64,000 bases of DNA from Neocallimastix lanati (nom. inval.) (GCA_016946835.1 JACVTC010000002.1:1601001-1665000), one strand, 5' to 3'. Positions 1 to 13,450 are shown, counted from the first letter of the stretch. Made by a program: numbers and translations. Notes: generated from the letters alone by a model not told the origin.

Positions 1-2237
1 TTTTATCAGATTCTGATTTAGCTCGTCTAAATAAGATGATTGAAGTTTTAAATAATTGTCCAAAATTAAGTGAGATATGTCCCAATGATAAAGGAATAGA
101 AAATGTGAAGGAAAATATATTAAAATTACAAACTTTATCTAATTTCATGATTATTCTTGGTAATTGTATAAATGAAATATATAAATTTTATGAAAAATTA
201 GATATTCCTAATAATGAAATCAATGATAAAGATGAAAATACCGATAATAGTATTTGTGAAATCGATTATGACACAAAAGACAAGCTTGTTCTTTATGATA
301 TATTAGACAATTTTACATTTAAGTTTTCTGATATAACAATTGAACTTTTCGATTTACTAAATAACGATGAATTTAAGCATGCTTCTAATAATCTATTTAA
401 TAATGAAGCGGATTTATATTTAGATGATATTAAAAAAGATCTTCTTCATGTTATTGAAAATGAAAAGAAAATTATAAATAATGAAGAAAGACATAAAAAT
501 ATATGGAATGATAATATTGCTCAAATCGAAAATATTCAGTCTGTTCTATTTAACCTTCTGGCACACATTCCTAAGTTTGAAACTGATAAAATTAACGTCA
601 TATATATAATATATAAATTACAATCAATAATAAAAGATTTAGAAGAAAATATAATTCTTTCAAATGGAGAATTACTTAATCCAATTCAAAGATCACTTGA
701 ATTTTCAGAAATTCATCATAAAAGGGTAAAACAAGAACTTGAAATTTTCCATAACATTTTTAATGAATTAATCGAATTGAAATCATCTGAAAAGGCTTTA
801 TTAACTATGATTGTGAAAACTATTCATATATTTGAAGTTTTTATATTTATGTTCAAATTATCAGTTAATTCTATAACTTGCTTGGACAAAGAAAATCAAA
901 AAATAATTCTTAATTCAGCCAAGAACACTGCAATTTCTTTAAATAATCTTATTATTGATAAGTTAGGACTAACTGAACAGGATATAGAAGAAATTTCATT
1001 GTATATAGAAGATTACATTGATATATCTAAATATGAAGATAAATTGAACATTTCGGAAAGCTTTAAAGAAGAATTGTTAGAAGAATTTAATATAAATATG
1101 AAAGATATGGAAGAAAAATTAAATAGTACAACTAATTTTGAAAATATTATATTAAACAATGTTCATACACTTTATCAAAATATTAATAATTTAATTGAAG
1201 ATGTTAAATCTAGTGAAGATGAAAAATATACAATTGAAATTGGCGATTACGAAACTCTTTGCAATGTTTTCCGTGAAAATGTAATCGAAATAAATTCTAA
1301 TTATTCAGAACTTAATGAACAAATGAAAATTTATAAGATGTGTGAATATTACATGTCATTTAAACTGTTTTCTAATGGAATAAAATTTATTAATACTGTT
1401 GATAATCCTGTTATGAAAGATGTCAAAAAAGAAATTATTGAACTTTATAATATGGTGACACCAATTAATATTAGATTGAAGGTTGATATAATTTCTCTTA
1501 TAGATGAACACAGAGAAGTTAATGCAAAAATGTGGGAATCTTTAATGAATGATGTATTAATATTTGTTGAAAAAATGCAAAGTTTATGTTCCAAATCAAA
1601 AGAAAATCAAACAAATGTATATACATCTTCCAAAATTCAAAAATTAAATGGTATTGAAAAATATTTTGAACACATTTATCGTAATAATAGGAAAGAATTA
1701 GAAATATTAAATAGTAATAAGTTTTATCATGGTGATATTAGCAATATAATATATTACATGGTATCAAATACATTATGTTCAGTATTTGTATATATGACAT
1801 CATTGATGAATAAATGTCATAAAATTTTCTCTTGTTCTTGTAATAGTCCAATGGAAAGTCAAATGTACCAATTTGATGATAATTGGTGTGAATTATTGAT
1901 AAATTCATTTATGGAAGTTAATGAAACAATTAAAAGTCTTTCTAATATAATTCATAAAAACACTTCTTATGTAAAAAATATTCACATTCATGATACTCTT
2001 AAAAGACTATATAACACTCTTAATGAATTGAAATATCTCTCAAGTAAAAAATATTTATTAAATCATGAATATGAATTATGGTCTCAAACTGCTGCTGAGA
2101 ATGCAATAAGAAGTGTTTCAATCTCACTTGAATATATGGAAGAAGATTATACAATATCAAAGTATAAACTTAATATGACATATATATTCCTGTTTTATTT
2201 AACATTTGCTTTCTATTTATTATATTCTGTAATTTAA
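1..2237 (+). CDS. Divergent talin-like protein with C-terminal hydrophobic anchor (5' end outside window)
   Basis: An open frame runs from the left edge to the TAA at 2235-2237. The first ATG is at 36, but codons before it are open, so this is probably the C-terminal part of a longer protein. It is almost wholly helical. Two stretches align collinearly with the talin encoded just downstream. Residues about 200-306 (DLEENIILSNGELLNPI onward) match the talin rod segment containing DLEATIIFANAGQLDPI. Residues about 570-700 match the I/LWEQ (THATCH) actin-binding module, including the Trp of DDNW against DGTW. In place of the talin dimerisation helix, the last 20 residues (about 714-733) are a hydrophobic segment, so the protein may be tail-anchored. 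It lies head to tail with talin, about 0.8 kb upstream. I infer a fast-evolving talin paralogue; an unrelated helical-bundle protein is less likely. No intron is needed within the visible part. Confidence 0.75.
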   Translation, partial: LSDSDLARLNKMIEVLNNCPKLSEICPNDKGIENVKENILKLQTLSNFMIILGNCINEIYKFYEKLDIPNNEINDKDENTDNSICEIDYDTKDKLVLYDILDNFTFKFSDITIELFDLLNNDEFKHASNNLFNNEADLYLDDIKKDLLHVIENEKKIINNEERHKNIWNDNIAQIENIQSVLFNLLAHIPKFETDKINVIYIIYKLQSIIKDLEENIILSNGELLNPIQRSLEFSEIHHKRVKQELEIFHNIFNELIELKSSEKALLTMIVKTIHIFEVFIFMFKLSVNSITCLDKENQKIILNSAKNTAISLNNLIIDKLGLTEQDIEEISLYIEDYIDISKYEDKLNISESFKEELLEEFNINMKDMEEKLNSTTNFENIILNNVHTLYQNINNLIEDVKSSEDEKYTIEIGDYETLCNVFRENVIEINSNYSELNEQMKIYKMCEYYMSFKLFSNGIKFINTVDNPVMKDVKKEIIELYNMVTPINIRLKVDIISLIDEHREVNAKMWESLMNDVLIFVEKMQSLCSKSKENQTNVYTSSKIQKLNGIEKYFEHIYRNNRKELEILNSNKFYHGDISNIIYYMVSNTLCSVFVYMTSLMNKCHKIFSCSCNSPMESQMYQFDDNWCELLINSFMEVNETIKSLSNIIHKNTSYVKNIHIHDTLKRLYNTLNELKYLSSKKYLLNHEYELWSQTAAENAIRSVSISLEYMEEDYTISKYKLNMTYIFLFYLTFAFYLLYSVI

Positions 2238-2690
2238 AGTTAATCATAATTATTTAATTATCATTAACTTATTCAAATTTTATTATTATTTTTAATATTA
2301 TAATTATTTTTTTTTTTTAATTTATTTTTATTTTTAATTTTTCTCTTAAATATTTTAATTATTAAATAAAAATATTGAAAAAACAAATAAAAATTAAAAG
2401 ATAATTATATAAATATAAAATAATAATAATAGTTTTTTAAAAATTAGTGTAACATTGAAAACAAACTCTTTATATATAGGGATTTTATAACTTTTTTTTA
2501 TATTTTATTAAATATTCAGTTATTAATGTATAAATAATAAAAATTTATTTTAAAAAAGATGATTATTATAGAATATAGTTTTGATTAAACATAAACTTTA
2601 TTTATAAATATTCTTTAATTTTTTTTATTTATAGAAAAATTTTAAAAATCGAAAAAATTTAATTTTAGATATATTTTAGTAGTTTAATTT

Positions 2691-2736
<46 letters not shown>

Positions 2737-2884
2737 TTTAAATTTTTTATAATTTGTGCATATTTATAAATTATTACATAAAATATTAATATATATATTT
2801 TAAAAAATATTGAAATGAAAAATAAATAAATAGATAAAAACATTAACATAATAAATCAAAAATATACTATAAAAGAATTAAGAC

Positions 2885-2920
<36 letters not shown>

Positions 2921-3030
2921 AAATTATTAATATATTATATAATTATATATATAAAATTATAAAATTTATTAAATAGATTAAATTATTACAAAATATTATT
3001 GATATATGATAAATATATAATATATGCAAA
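2238..3030. other. Intergenic AT-rich spacer with homopolymer runs
   Basis: There is no coding frame of note between the talin-like gene and talin. It holds a poly(T) run near 2698-2733 and a poly(T)/poly(A) palindrome near 2884-2923 that could fold as a hairpin. The talin promoter and 5' UTR should lie here, but I see no clear motif. Confidence 0.7.
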
Positions 3031-4236
3031 ATGTCTCAGTTATCAATAAAAGTTGTGATAGTTGATATGAATATCACAAAGACTTTATCAGTAAGTAAAT
3101 AAATATTAAAGAAATTATAACAAAATTAAATAAAATAATGATAATACAGTAATTATAATTAATATATATAAAATGTATATATAATTTTTAAAGCTTGTTG
3201 GTAGTATGACAGTTCAAGAAGTTTGTAGAGAAATTAGAGAGAAAAATGGTGAAACTGCAGGTGGTGTAGATCACTCATTATTTTATCCAGATAATAAAAA
3301 ATGGCTTGCATTAGGAAGAACATTAGATTTTTATGATATAAAAACTGGTGATACATTAGAATATAAAAAAAAGCATAGAATTTTAAAAGTAAAAATGATG
3401 GATGATTCAATCAAAACGTTTTTAATTGATGAAAGTTTACCAGTAAAAAACGTTGTTGAATACGTTGGTCAAAAATTAGGTACATTAATTAGTTATTTAT
3501 ATATATTAATTTAGATTCAGTGAATAATATATTTATATATAATATATATATTATTAAAAATAAATTATTTTTTAAAAGGAATTTCAAATATTGAAGAATA
3601 TTCTTTTGCACCGCCAACTGAAGTTGGCACACCAAAAGAAAAGAAAAAAGATAAATCAAAAAAGGAAGACTGTCAGTATATAATATATATAATAAATAAT
3701 ATATATATTTATTTCATATATAAGTGTATAAATGCATTAATACCAAAAATATAATAATATAATTATATTAAAAAGCTCAATGGTTAAAACCAGAAAAATC
3801 CTTAATTGAACAAGGATTGGGTGAAAATGATGTTGTAATATTTAAGAAAAAGTTCTTCTTTTCTGATCAAAATATTGATAGAAATGATCCAATTCAGTTA
3901 AATTTAATATATAACCAAATTCGTGAATTAATTATTTTAGGTAAATATCCATGTACAATGGAAGAAGCTGCACAATTAGCAGCTATTCAATGTCAAATTC
4001 AATTTGGAAATTATGATAGTGAAAAGCATAAAGGAAACTTTTTCAGGTATTTATAATAATATTATATTTTATAAAAAAAACCCTTTTTCAAATAATTGAT
4101 GATACAATAATTATTTCAATAATAAATTTTTTATTAAAAAAAAAAGAAAATTATTATTAAATATTTTTATTTTATAATACATAAATTATTATATTGTATT
4201 TTTTTTCTTAATATAATTATTATGTTTATAAAATTC

Positions 4237-4278
<42 letters not shown>

Positions 4279-4351
4279 TTAATAATAAATAAATATATAT
4301 ATATTATTTCAAAATTAAAATATATATATTACCATAACAATAACAATAAAA

Positions 4352-4423
<72 letters not shown>

Positions 4424-7400
4424 GAAATCCAGAAATTGTTCCAAAAGAATATTATAAAAACAAAACAGTAGAAAAATTAATCCAACAAGAATATTCAAAA
4501 CTTTCTGGTTTATCTGAATTAAATGCAAAGTTTAGATATGTTCAATTAAGTAGATCATTAAAAACTTATGGTGTATCATTTTTCTATGTCATGGTAAAAT
4601 TTAAATATGAATAAAAAAAAAAAGTAAAAATAATATTTGTTTCATAAGGTGCTAATGAAAAATAATTTTTAATATATAAATTAATCAGGAAAAAGGAGAG
4701 AAGAAGTCTAAATATACAAATCCAGTTTATTTAGGAGTTACAAAAGAAAGTGTAATTAAGTTAGATGTTGAAACAAAGGAAATTAAAAAGACATGGCATT
4801 TAAAGCAATTAAGAAGATGGGCAGCAACACCAAATAGGTTAATTTATTCAATATAAGATTTATTAAAATATATTAAAATTTATATATATATGTATATATT
4901 TTTGAATACATAATAAATATAATTGTGTAAGCAAATCTAATTATTATAATGATTATAATATTATTAATTAATTAGTTTTACTCTTGATCTTGGTGATTAT
5001 TCAGATAAATACTATACTGTTCAAACACAGGAAGGTGAACAAATATCACAATTAATTTCAGGTTATATTGATATTATTCTTAAAAAGAAGAAAGATGCAG
5101 AAAGACTGGCCAAAGAAGATGAAGAAGAATTTGCTGTTACAGAAGAATATAGTACTGGTGGTAAAGCTAAGGCAATGGCAGGAAATGGTGCAAATGATAG
5201 AAATTATGCTAAAGCTAATCATGTTAATGGTAATGCTATGAGAATGAAAATGTATGGAAAAGGTATGCTTCAAGTAAATCAACCAAGATACAATGCTACT
5301 AACCCATCTGTTAGTCCTGAAGTATATGGTGCTCAACAAGGAATTATTCAAAATATTAACAACGGTTTTGCATCAATTCAATCCATTCTTGATGATATGG
5401 TTAATATTAACGAAATACCAGAATTAGGTAATGATGCATCTGCAATTCAATGGAAGAAGCAAACATTAGATGTCAACACAGAAAATATTAGATCTCAAAT
5501 TGCATCTGATATGGCTGCATCATGTTCGATTTTAAATCATACTAATGTTGATGTAGAAGAAATGGAATATGATGTTCTCGGTGGTAATATTAGTACTTTA
5601 TCTGCAAATGTTATTCAGTTAGTCCCATCAGCCAAAATGGTTGCAAGTTTACTTGAAGATGAAGAAAGAAAGAATAGAATATTAGATGGTGCAAAAGATT
5701 TAGCAGAAGCAACTGCAAGATTTTTGGAAAGTATTCAACCAGTTATATTAGGTCAAGGAAATAAGGAAGAAATGTATCAATGTGCTGATGAGATCGGTAA
5801 AACAGCTTATCAGTTACTTAAAGAATTAGGTATTCTTGATATTGATGATGACAAAATTAGAGAATTATTGGATGCTGCTAGAAATATAGCAAATGCTACT
5901 ACTGATCTAACATTAGCTGCAAATGGTGTATCAAATGCATTCCCAAGTTCAGATAAGAAACATGAACTTTTAAAAAATGCAAAGATGTGCACAGCATGTT
6001 CAGTATCATTAATATCAGCAACTACCGTTTCAGCTCCAGGTTTAACATCTACTATTGTATTTGATGATTTTATGGATTCATGCGCTATAATGAAAGAGAC
6101 AGTAAATGATTTACAAAATTCAGCTTTAGGTTGTACTGATGAAAATGCATTAAATGGTTTAAATCATGCTGCACAAAATGTTAGTGAGAGTATTGCCAAC
6201 TTAATTAATATGGCTAAGATGATTTCTGATGATTACGAAGGTGCTACAGAATTCGATAAGGGATATGATGCTGTTATTGCATCTCTTGATCAATATATGG
6301 ATTCATTAGGTGATATAGAAGCTATGGTTGAATCTACCAGAGATTGTACTTACTGTACAAGACAATATATTAATCTTCTAAAAGGAATGGCAGATAATGA
6401 AGAAGATGATGACACCAAAGCAAGATTATATGACGCTATTAAAGGTTTAACTGATGCTACAACAAAAATGATTTTATCAGCAAAAGATTTAGCAAAAGAT
6501 CCTGATGATTATGAGAAACAAATGAATTTAAGAAAGATTTTAGATGAAATTAATAATCTTATGATATCATCTTCTGATAATGACAGCTTAAGAACAAGAG
6601 CTTTCCAAAAATTGGCAAAAGCGGCAAGAGAAGTTATTTCATCATGTAATCAATTAACTTCTGCAGGAAATAGTGCCGCACCTTCCAACAGAAACCAAGC
6701 ATCTCAAATTGGTTTAAATCAAGCTTCAAGACGTGTTGGTGAAATTGCACCAAATTCCATTACTGCTATTAGAGATTACTTGAACGATAGAGAAAATACA
6801 CAAAAGCAATTAGCTTTATTAAATACCTCTAAACAATTAGTAACACCATGTAAAAATATGTGTACATGTGCTAAGACTGCTGCCGCAACTACTGGTGATA
6901 CTTCAGCTCAAACACAATTATTACTTAGTGCAAAACACACTGCAGAAGATTTGAAACAATTACAATTAGCCTTAGAAGGTGTAGAAGAAGTAAGTGCAGG
7001 ATTAGAATTAGAAATGGCTATTGCTATGATAAAGCAATTGGAAGATGATATATCCCACGTAAAAGAAAATAGAGGTGAACTTGTCCCACGTGTTGGTCAA
7101 ACCACTGATATGGCTCAAATTGAATTATCCTCAGCTGTCAAACCATTAGCAAATGCTATTACTCAATTATGTAATTCTGCTTCCCAAGGCGCAGAAAAAT
7201 ATACAAGTAATGCTGCAAGAGATTTAGCTAATTATTTGCAAGCTGTAGAAGTATGCAGTAAAAATTTAAGTGCGTTAAATGAATCCGAGCAAGCTCAAAC
7301 TGAAATATTAGAGGCAACTGAAAATCTTCTTAGTGAAGCTAATATATATTTAAATGCTGCATCAGAAGCCTTAAATTCACCAGATGCAAGAGATAGAATG

Positions 7401-10400
7401 TCAGAATACGCTAGGAGAATGAATGAAGCTGTTGCTGATTTGTTAATGGTTCTTCCAGGATTAAAAGAACTTGAAAATGCTATTAAGAATATTAGTGATG
7501 CATTATCCAAATTGGCCGGCACATATTCTCCAAAAGATGATATTACCTATAGAGATGCTCAAATGACGTTGAGTACTGATGCCTCTTCGTTAGTAGTTGC
7601 ATCTAATAATTTAATTAGTGCTGCTAAATCTAACCCAACAGAATTATATAATGCTGCATGTAAATTTAATGATACCTTCGAAAAAATTAGTCAAGACGCC
7701 CAAGACTTTATTGGAACATGTGAAGATAAAGGTATCAAGGCTCAAATTATTGATTTATTGAATGAGTTGGGAGAATCAAGTCAAGATCTTTTGAACGCTA
7801 CTAAGATGTATTCATTAAATACATCAGATCAAGACATGAAAGACAAATTGTTTGCTGCTAGTAAATCTATCAGTGATTCTATATCAAAGATTTTAGATAC
7901 TTGTTCCGCTGATGCACCAGGACATTCTGAATGTAACCAAGCTACTCAAATATTGAATGAAGCCTCTGCTAAAATTGAAACTGTAAATGATAATAATGAC
8001 AATAATTTATCATATCCAGAAAGTTTATCAATTGTTACAGGAAAATCAAAGACTGTTACTTCGTCTATTACTGGTTTAACTGCAGCATCTCGTGGTGGTA
8101 ACATTAAGAAAATTGGTCAAGTTGTAGTTGAACTAGCTGAAGCTATTAAAGAAATTACAGAAGGAAACATTCAAGCTGCATATTTAATTGGTATTGCAGA
8201 TCCTTCATCTGTTGCCGCAACATCAAGAGTAATTAATCAAAATCAATTTATTGAAGGAGTTAATGAAATTAAGACGGCATGTAAAACTTTAACTCAAGAA
8301 AATTGTTCAAACGAAGAAATTATGGCAGCTGCTAGTATTATTGCAAAGTATACTGCACAATTATGTAATACTTCTAAGGAAGCTGGCCAAAAATCCGATA
8401 TTAGTTACAACTCCAAAACTAAATTTTTAAATTCAGCAAGAGAAATTGCAACATACACCGCTGCATTAGTAAAGTCAATTAAAGAGCTTAGCGCCTGTAA
8501 TGATGATAATACTAGAAGAAATTGTGAAGAAAAATCTAATCACTTAATTGAAACCATCGAAGATTTAGTTGCATTTTCAATGTCTCCAGAATTTGCTGGT
8601 TCTCCAGCTTACATAAGTCCAATTGGTGAAGCTAACCAAAAGCCACTTTTAACTTATAATCATAATTTAATCAACAGTGCATTAGGTCTTGTTTCATCAT
8701 TGAAGGTTGTCTGTAATAATCCAAAGGATAGTTCAGCTATTCAAGTCGTTCAATCTCAAGGACGTTTAATTAATGAGGCTTTAAGAAATTTGATCGCTAC
8801 ATTGAGTACAAGTGCTCCAGGTATTAAAGAATGTGACCAAGCTATTGAAAAGATCACAGAATTGCTTGGTGAACTTGATTCTGCCTTAGTAGATACAGCT
8901 TCAGGAAAATTACGTCCTAAGGATGTCAATGTTGATGCTCACAGTGTTCAAAATAGTTTATTAGATGTAATGAGAGCACTTTCATCATTGTTTGAAGTTA
9001 TTGAAAGAAGTGCTAAAGATAATTCATCTGAATTAGCATCATCTGTCGCCCAATTATCAGGAAATATGACTCAAGTTAGTATAAAATATTTTAAAAAAAT
9101 ATTTAATTTTGCATTCTTGAAATAAAAATTTTATATTAAATATTGAATAAAAATTAAATATCATAATAATTAAATAATTTAATATTAGTAGTAATAGGAA
9201 TAGAAATAGAAATATTATTAATAATAATAAATAATAAAACATTTTAATTATAATAACATTAATGATAATTAATAAATAATAAATAATAAATGATATATAA
9301 AATATAAAATATAATACACAATATATATATAATATATAATATATAATATATATATAATATAAAATATAATATAAAATATATAATATATAATAAATTATAT
9401 TATTAATATAAATTGCTAATTGATATTTAATATTAAAATATTAGGCCGTTAATTCAGCAATTGATATTGCAGCAAAAACTCCAGATAGAAATGCATCAGG
9501 TAAGTTACTTGAAGATATTAAGGATATCAATGAAATGCTCTTATCCTTCCTTTATTCATGCAAAGATTCTGGAGGTGACCCATCCAATACTGAAGCACAT
9601 GAAAGAATTGATGCTGATTATGAAGTACTTAAGAAATCAGTAAAGGACTTTATTACATCACTTGAAGGTTCTTCTGCTGATGATGAAGATTACGCCAAGA
9701 ATATCAAGAAGATAGAAGACCAATTAACCAATTTATCAAACCACGATACAGGTGAAATTAATGAACAGTATCATATTTATGCTTCCAATGTAGATGAAAA
9801 GGGTAAAGAAATGCTTCAAAAGATAGCAGATATTTTATCTGGTAATGATACAACACCAGAAGAAACCAAGGCTTATGCCGCTGCTCTTGCTGATTTATAT
9901 GAAGTTATTGTTGAAAATGGTAAGAATGCAATTTCAACTACTACTGAAGAAAACCTTAAACAAGCCATTGAAGATGATTTAAGAGAACTTGGTGGTTCAA
10001 TTATAAAAACAATTGAAGCTATGAAAATTAATAGGGCTAACAGTAATCAAAATAGTAAGGTTAGATTGAATATTTCCTCAAAGGAAGTTATTAACAATAC
10101 ATCAAACTTAATTAAGGATGCTAAGGAGGGATCAAGAGGATTAACTGTTTGCCAATCTGCTATTGAAACTATTAATGAAGTTGCTACTGATTTAGAAGCT
10201 ACCATCATCTTTGCCAATGCTGGTCAATTAGATCCAATTAACTCTAAGGATAACTTCTCACTTCATCGTGAAGATTTATTGAAGGAAGCCAAGAATTTGA
10301 CCGATATTACCAAATCTTTTGTTATGGCAGCTGCCTCATCTAACACTAACCAAGAAGAATTTGCTCAAAATGCATTAGCAGCTTCAAAGACTGCTATTTC

Positions 10401-11877
10401 ATTGAAGAATGAAGTTAAAAAAGGTGCCGTCTCTATCACTTCAGGTGACAAACATATGCAAGAACAATTATTAACCGCTGATAAGAATGTTACTGAAGCC
10501 TTAGGAAATTTAATTTCAGAAGCTATGAATACTTTCGGTAAGAATTTAACTGGTAGTGATGCTTTAGCATTAAAGAATGCCGCTGCTGAAGAAATTAAAT
10601 CATTAATTGAGTTAATTAGAATTACAAAATTAGTTGGTGATGAAACCACTCGTGGTGTTAGAGCTCTTGACGGTGCTTGTGTTGATATTGATAGTGATAT
10701 TGAAGTTTTGGAGTCCGATAGTCCAGCCCAAGGTACTGCCTTACCAGATGAAGTGGTTATGTTAGCCAAATGTCTTGCATCTGCAGCTGGTGCTCTTTTC
10801 ACGACTTCATCATCAGGAAAGCAAGATGAATTAGTAGCTGCGGCCAATAAGATTAAAACCGCAGTTTGTGATATGTTAAGAGCTGGTAAAGCAGCCATTG
10901 CTAACGCACCTGAAGAAAAGAAAGAACCGATGATTAAAGCTCTTAAGGAAAGTGCAGAAGCTAGTAAGGTTCTTTTGAATGCAACCAAGCAGAATTTAGA
11001 AAATGAAAATCCAGAAAATAAGAGTGCTATTCTTGAAAGTTCCAAAGGAATTGCTTCTGCAGTTAATAATGTTGTTAATGCTGCTAGTGACTTAATTCCA
11101 GGTGGATATGTTGATCCTAACGATCCTAATGTTATTGCTGAGCGTGAATTACTTTCTGCTGCCAATGCTATCGAAGCTGCTGCTAAGAAGTTGGCAACTC
11201 TTAAGCCTCCAGAGAAGGTTCGTGAAGCTGATGAAAGTCTCAACTTCGAAGAACAAATTCTTGAAGCTGTTAAAGCTATTGCTTCTGCCACATCTGCATT
11301 GGTTAGAGCAGCTACTAATACTCAAAGAGAAATTATTGCTATGGGTAAATTATTACCAGAAGAAGATCAAGTTTACTTCTCTGATGGTACATGGAGTGAA
11401 GGTTTAGTATCTGCTGCCAAACAAGTTTGCGCCTGGACACATGAACTATGTGAATCTGCTAATATGGCAGTTAAAGGAGATGTTCAACCCGAAAGAGTTA
11501 TCGCCGCCTCTAAGAATGTAGCTGCTTCAACTGCCCAACTTTTATCTGCTGCTACTGCTAAGGTTGATCAAAACTCTCAAACTCAAATTCGTCTTAAAGC
11601 TGCAGCAAGAGCTGTAACTCAAGCCACAGAACAATTAGTAAAGTCAGCTCAAGAAAACATGGCCCTAGAAGATACCGATGCTTTCACCGAATCATTAAAG
11701 GAAGGTGTTGCCAACTCTCGTGCTCAAGAATTAGAAGCTCAAATGAATATCTTAAAGATGGAAAAAGATTTGGAAAAAGCAAGAAACAAGTTATTACATA
11801 TCAGAAAAGGTCGTTATCAAAAACAAACCGGAACAGGAACTATATCAAGGAGGGGTGGTGGTACTGCTTTACCATAA
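3031..11877 (+). CDS. TLN: Talin, 8 exons, about 2519 aa
   Basis: Talin links membrane receptors to F-actin. Exons that keep the frame and use GT-AG junctions are 3031-3090, 3194-3479, 3579-3671, 3776-4046, 4425-4593, 4689-4837, 4976-9074 and 9445-11877. They total 7560 nt with the TAA, or 2519 aa, against about 2540 in animal talins. The N-terminal FERM head is clear: KFFFSDQNIDRNDPIQLNLIY, CQIQFGNYDSEKHKG, RSLKTYGVSFF, the PTB-like F3 ending RRWAAT then FTLDLGDYSDKYYTVQT, and GYIDIILKKKK. A long rod of helical bundles follows. The C-terminal I/LWEQ actin-binding module is near residues 2300-2500 (ADESLNFEEQILEAVKAI, TWSEGLVSAAKQV, VAASTAQLLSA), then a dimerisation helix (MEKDLEKARNKLLHIRKGRY). 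The start has A at -3. Intron 3 has an unusual GTCAGT donor; intron 4 contains an AAT microsatellite. The gene looks intact. Confidence 0.97.
4365..4421. repeat. (AAAT)n/(AAT)n microsatellite inside talin intron 4
   Basis: Short AAAT repeats pass into about 17 AAT units that end three bases before the intron's AG acceptor at 4423-4424. The run makes up much of the 378-bp intron (4047-4424) and replaces the usual pyrimidine tract, so its length could affect splicing. Confidence 0.9.
9075..9444 (+). other. Talin intron 7
   Basis: This 370-bp AT-rich intron has donor GTTAGT and acceptor TTAG. The exonic frames on both sides join at phase 0, giving NMTQ then AVNSAIDIAAKTPD, which continues the helical rod. 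It separates the two large talin exons. Confidence 0.9.
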
Positions 11878-12660
11878 AAATAGACATATTTATTTAATAT
11901 AAATTTGCTTAGTACATAATACAATATAATATATAAAAATCTATGCTATAATTAAAAAAGAAAAATGAAAAAAAAGTAAAAAAAAAAAAAAAAAGACAAA
12001 AAAAAAACCATTAATTTTTGTTAATTTTATTTAATTTGATATATTTATTTATTATTTTATTAATTTAAATAATATATATTATTAGTTTTAAACAAAAAAA
12101 AAATAATAATAATAAAATTAAATATAAATTAAAATCCATAGACAATAAAAATAATATATCATGTAAAAAAATTATTAATATCTGTTTATTCATGATTAAT
12201 TATTATAATAATTATTAATAATAAATAAAAGATTAAAAAATATTTATTAATAATAAATAAAAATTATATAGATTAAAGAAAAAAAAATTAATACACAAAT
12301 ATAAGATTATATGAGAGTTTTATTAATATTTTAATTTATTAAGAATGTTTAATATGTATAAAAAATTATTAAAATGATATATATATATATATATATATAT
12401 AATTTTTATTATACTTTTTTATATTATTTTTTTATTTATTTAAATTAAAAATTTATAATACATGATATATGAAAAAAATTAAATTTTTAATCAACATTCT
12501 TAAAATAATATGAAATATATTATTAATTTTTATCTACATTCTTAAAATAATATGTAATATATTATTTAAGTATTTTTTTACTTCATATTTCAATATTGGG
12601 TATTGAATAAAATGAAAAAAGTACAGTCCAGAAAGGTATTTTTGTTGTTATTGAAAAAAT
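11878..12660. other. Intergenic spacer downstream of talin
   Basis: Very AT-rich; it should contain the talin 3' UTR and poly(A) site. It has A-runs near 11978-11995, a TA dinucleotide run near 12377-12400, and two similar 45-bp stretches around 12490 and 12535 (ACATTCTTAAAATAATATG shared). No gene is visible. Confidence 0.6.
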
Positions 12661-13450
12661 AGTAATCCTCGATTGGAACATTGGTTTTCTAAATGCTATC
12701 TTTTCCATGAATTTCGAATGAAATATTTTAAGGATATTGAAATTCTTTATGAAAAGTTTTTTATAATTTCTAAATATTGCCCAATATCAAATAATAATGT
12801 AAACACTGTTATCACAGAAATGAATAATATAGAATCAAGTACAGATTCTGATAGTAGTAACGAAGTTTATAATATTAATAATAACAACAATAGAAATAAT
12901 ATTGCTAATAATAGTTGAATTAGTGTTAGAGAAAATAGGAATACTAATATTAGAGATAGTGAAAATAACAGTATCGTTACTAATATTGTAGTGAATAGGT
13001 CAATTGGTAAAAATCATGTTAATTTAAGTAATTATCAGAATAATGAGTGTGTAAATATATATGTGAAGTAGTACCAATTATATAACTTCCTTTTTGGAGG
13101 AAGAGATTAAAGACATTATTTATTTAAATTATATAAAGGAATGGGATATTTTGTTTAAGAACCAAATCATTTCTGATGATTATTCCAAAACGCCATTCTT
13201 GGTGCTATCTGAGGCTCTCTTTACAGAAATAATGCCTAGAGATAGTACTCGACATGGGTTGCTATTCCAATGGTATAAGTACAAACTAACCAGGAACATC
13301 ATCGCTGAAAATGAAGTAAGACAGACTAGCAGGGCCAATGTCTTTTCAGGAGAAAATCATAATTTCTTTCAGATTGCCAATTCAAACCCTAATCCGTAAT
13401 AAGTAATAAGGAGGTGAGGTTTGTGCCTATGAACTTTTTTCAGAATTTAT
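12661..13450 (+). pseudogene. Decayed gene of unknown family, copy 1
   Basis: Two coding-like blocks lie in different frames. The first (12673-12915) encodes a Ser/Asp/Asn-rich stretch (ITEMNNIESSTDSDSSNEVY) and meets a stop. The second (about 13073-13399) reads EEEIKDIIYLNYIKEWDILF, then PFLVLSEALFTEIMPRDST and QWYKYKLTRNIIAENEVRQ, ending IANSNPNP. GC is above the surroundings. A homologous copy at 18.8-19.3 kb shows that this is a repeated sequence. I do not recognise the family. The frame shift and stops argue that it is not functional as it stands, though a spliced gene is not excluded. Confidence 0.55.

Noticed and set aside
1-2237. Vinculin or alpha-catenin-like protein
   Set aside because: Collinear matches to the adjacent talin's rod and I/LWEQ region fit talin better.
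4304-4528. Minus-strand frame with a poly-Tyr run
   Set aside because: It is the reverse reading of the AAT microsatellite and flanking talin exon.
9126-9444. Talin as two separate genes or a broken gene
   Set aside because: The two large frames join at phase 0 across a GT-AG intron and continue the talin rod.
10365-11291. Long minus-strand open frame (308 aa) opposite talin exon 8
   Set aside because: It is the mirror of Ala/Leu-rich talin codons and has no independent features.
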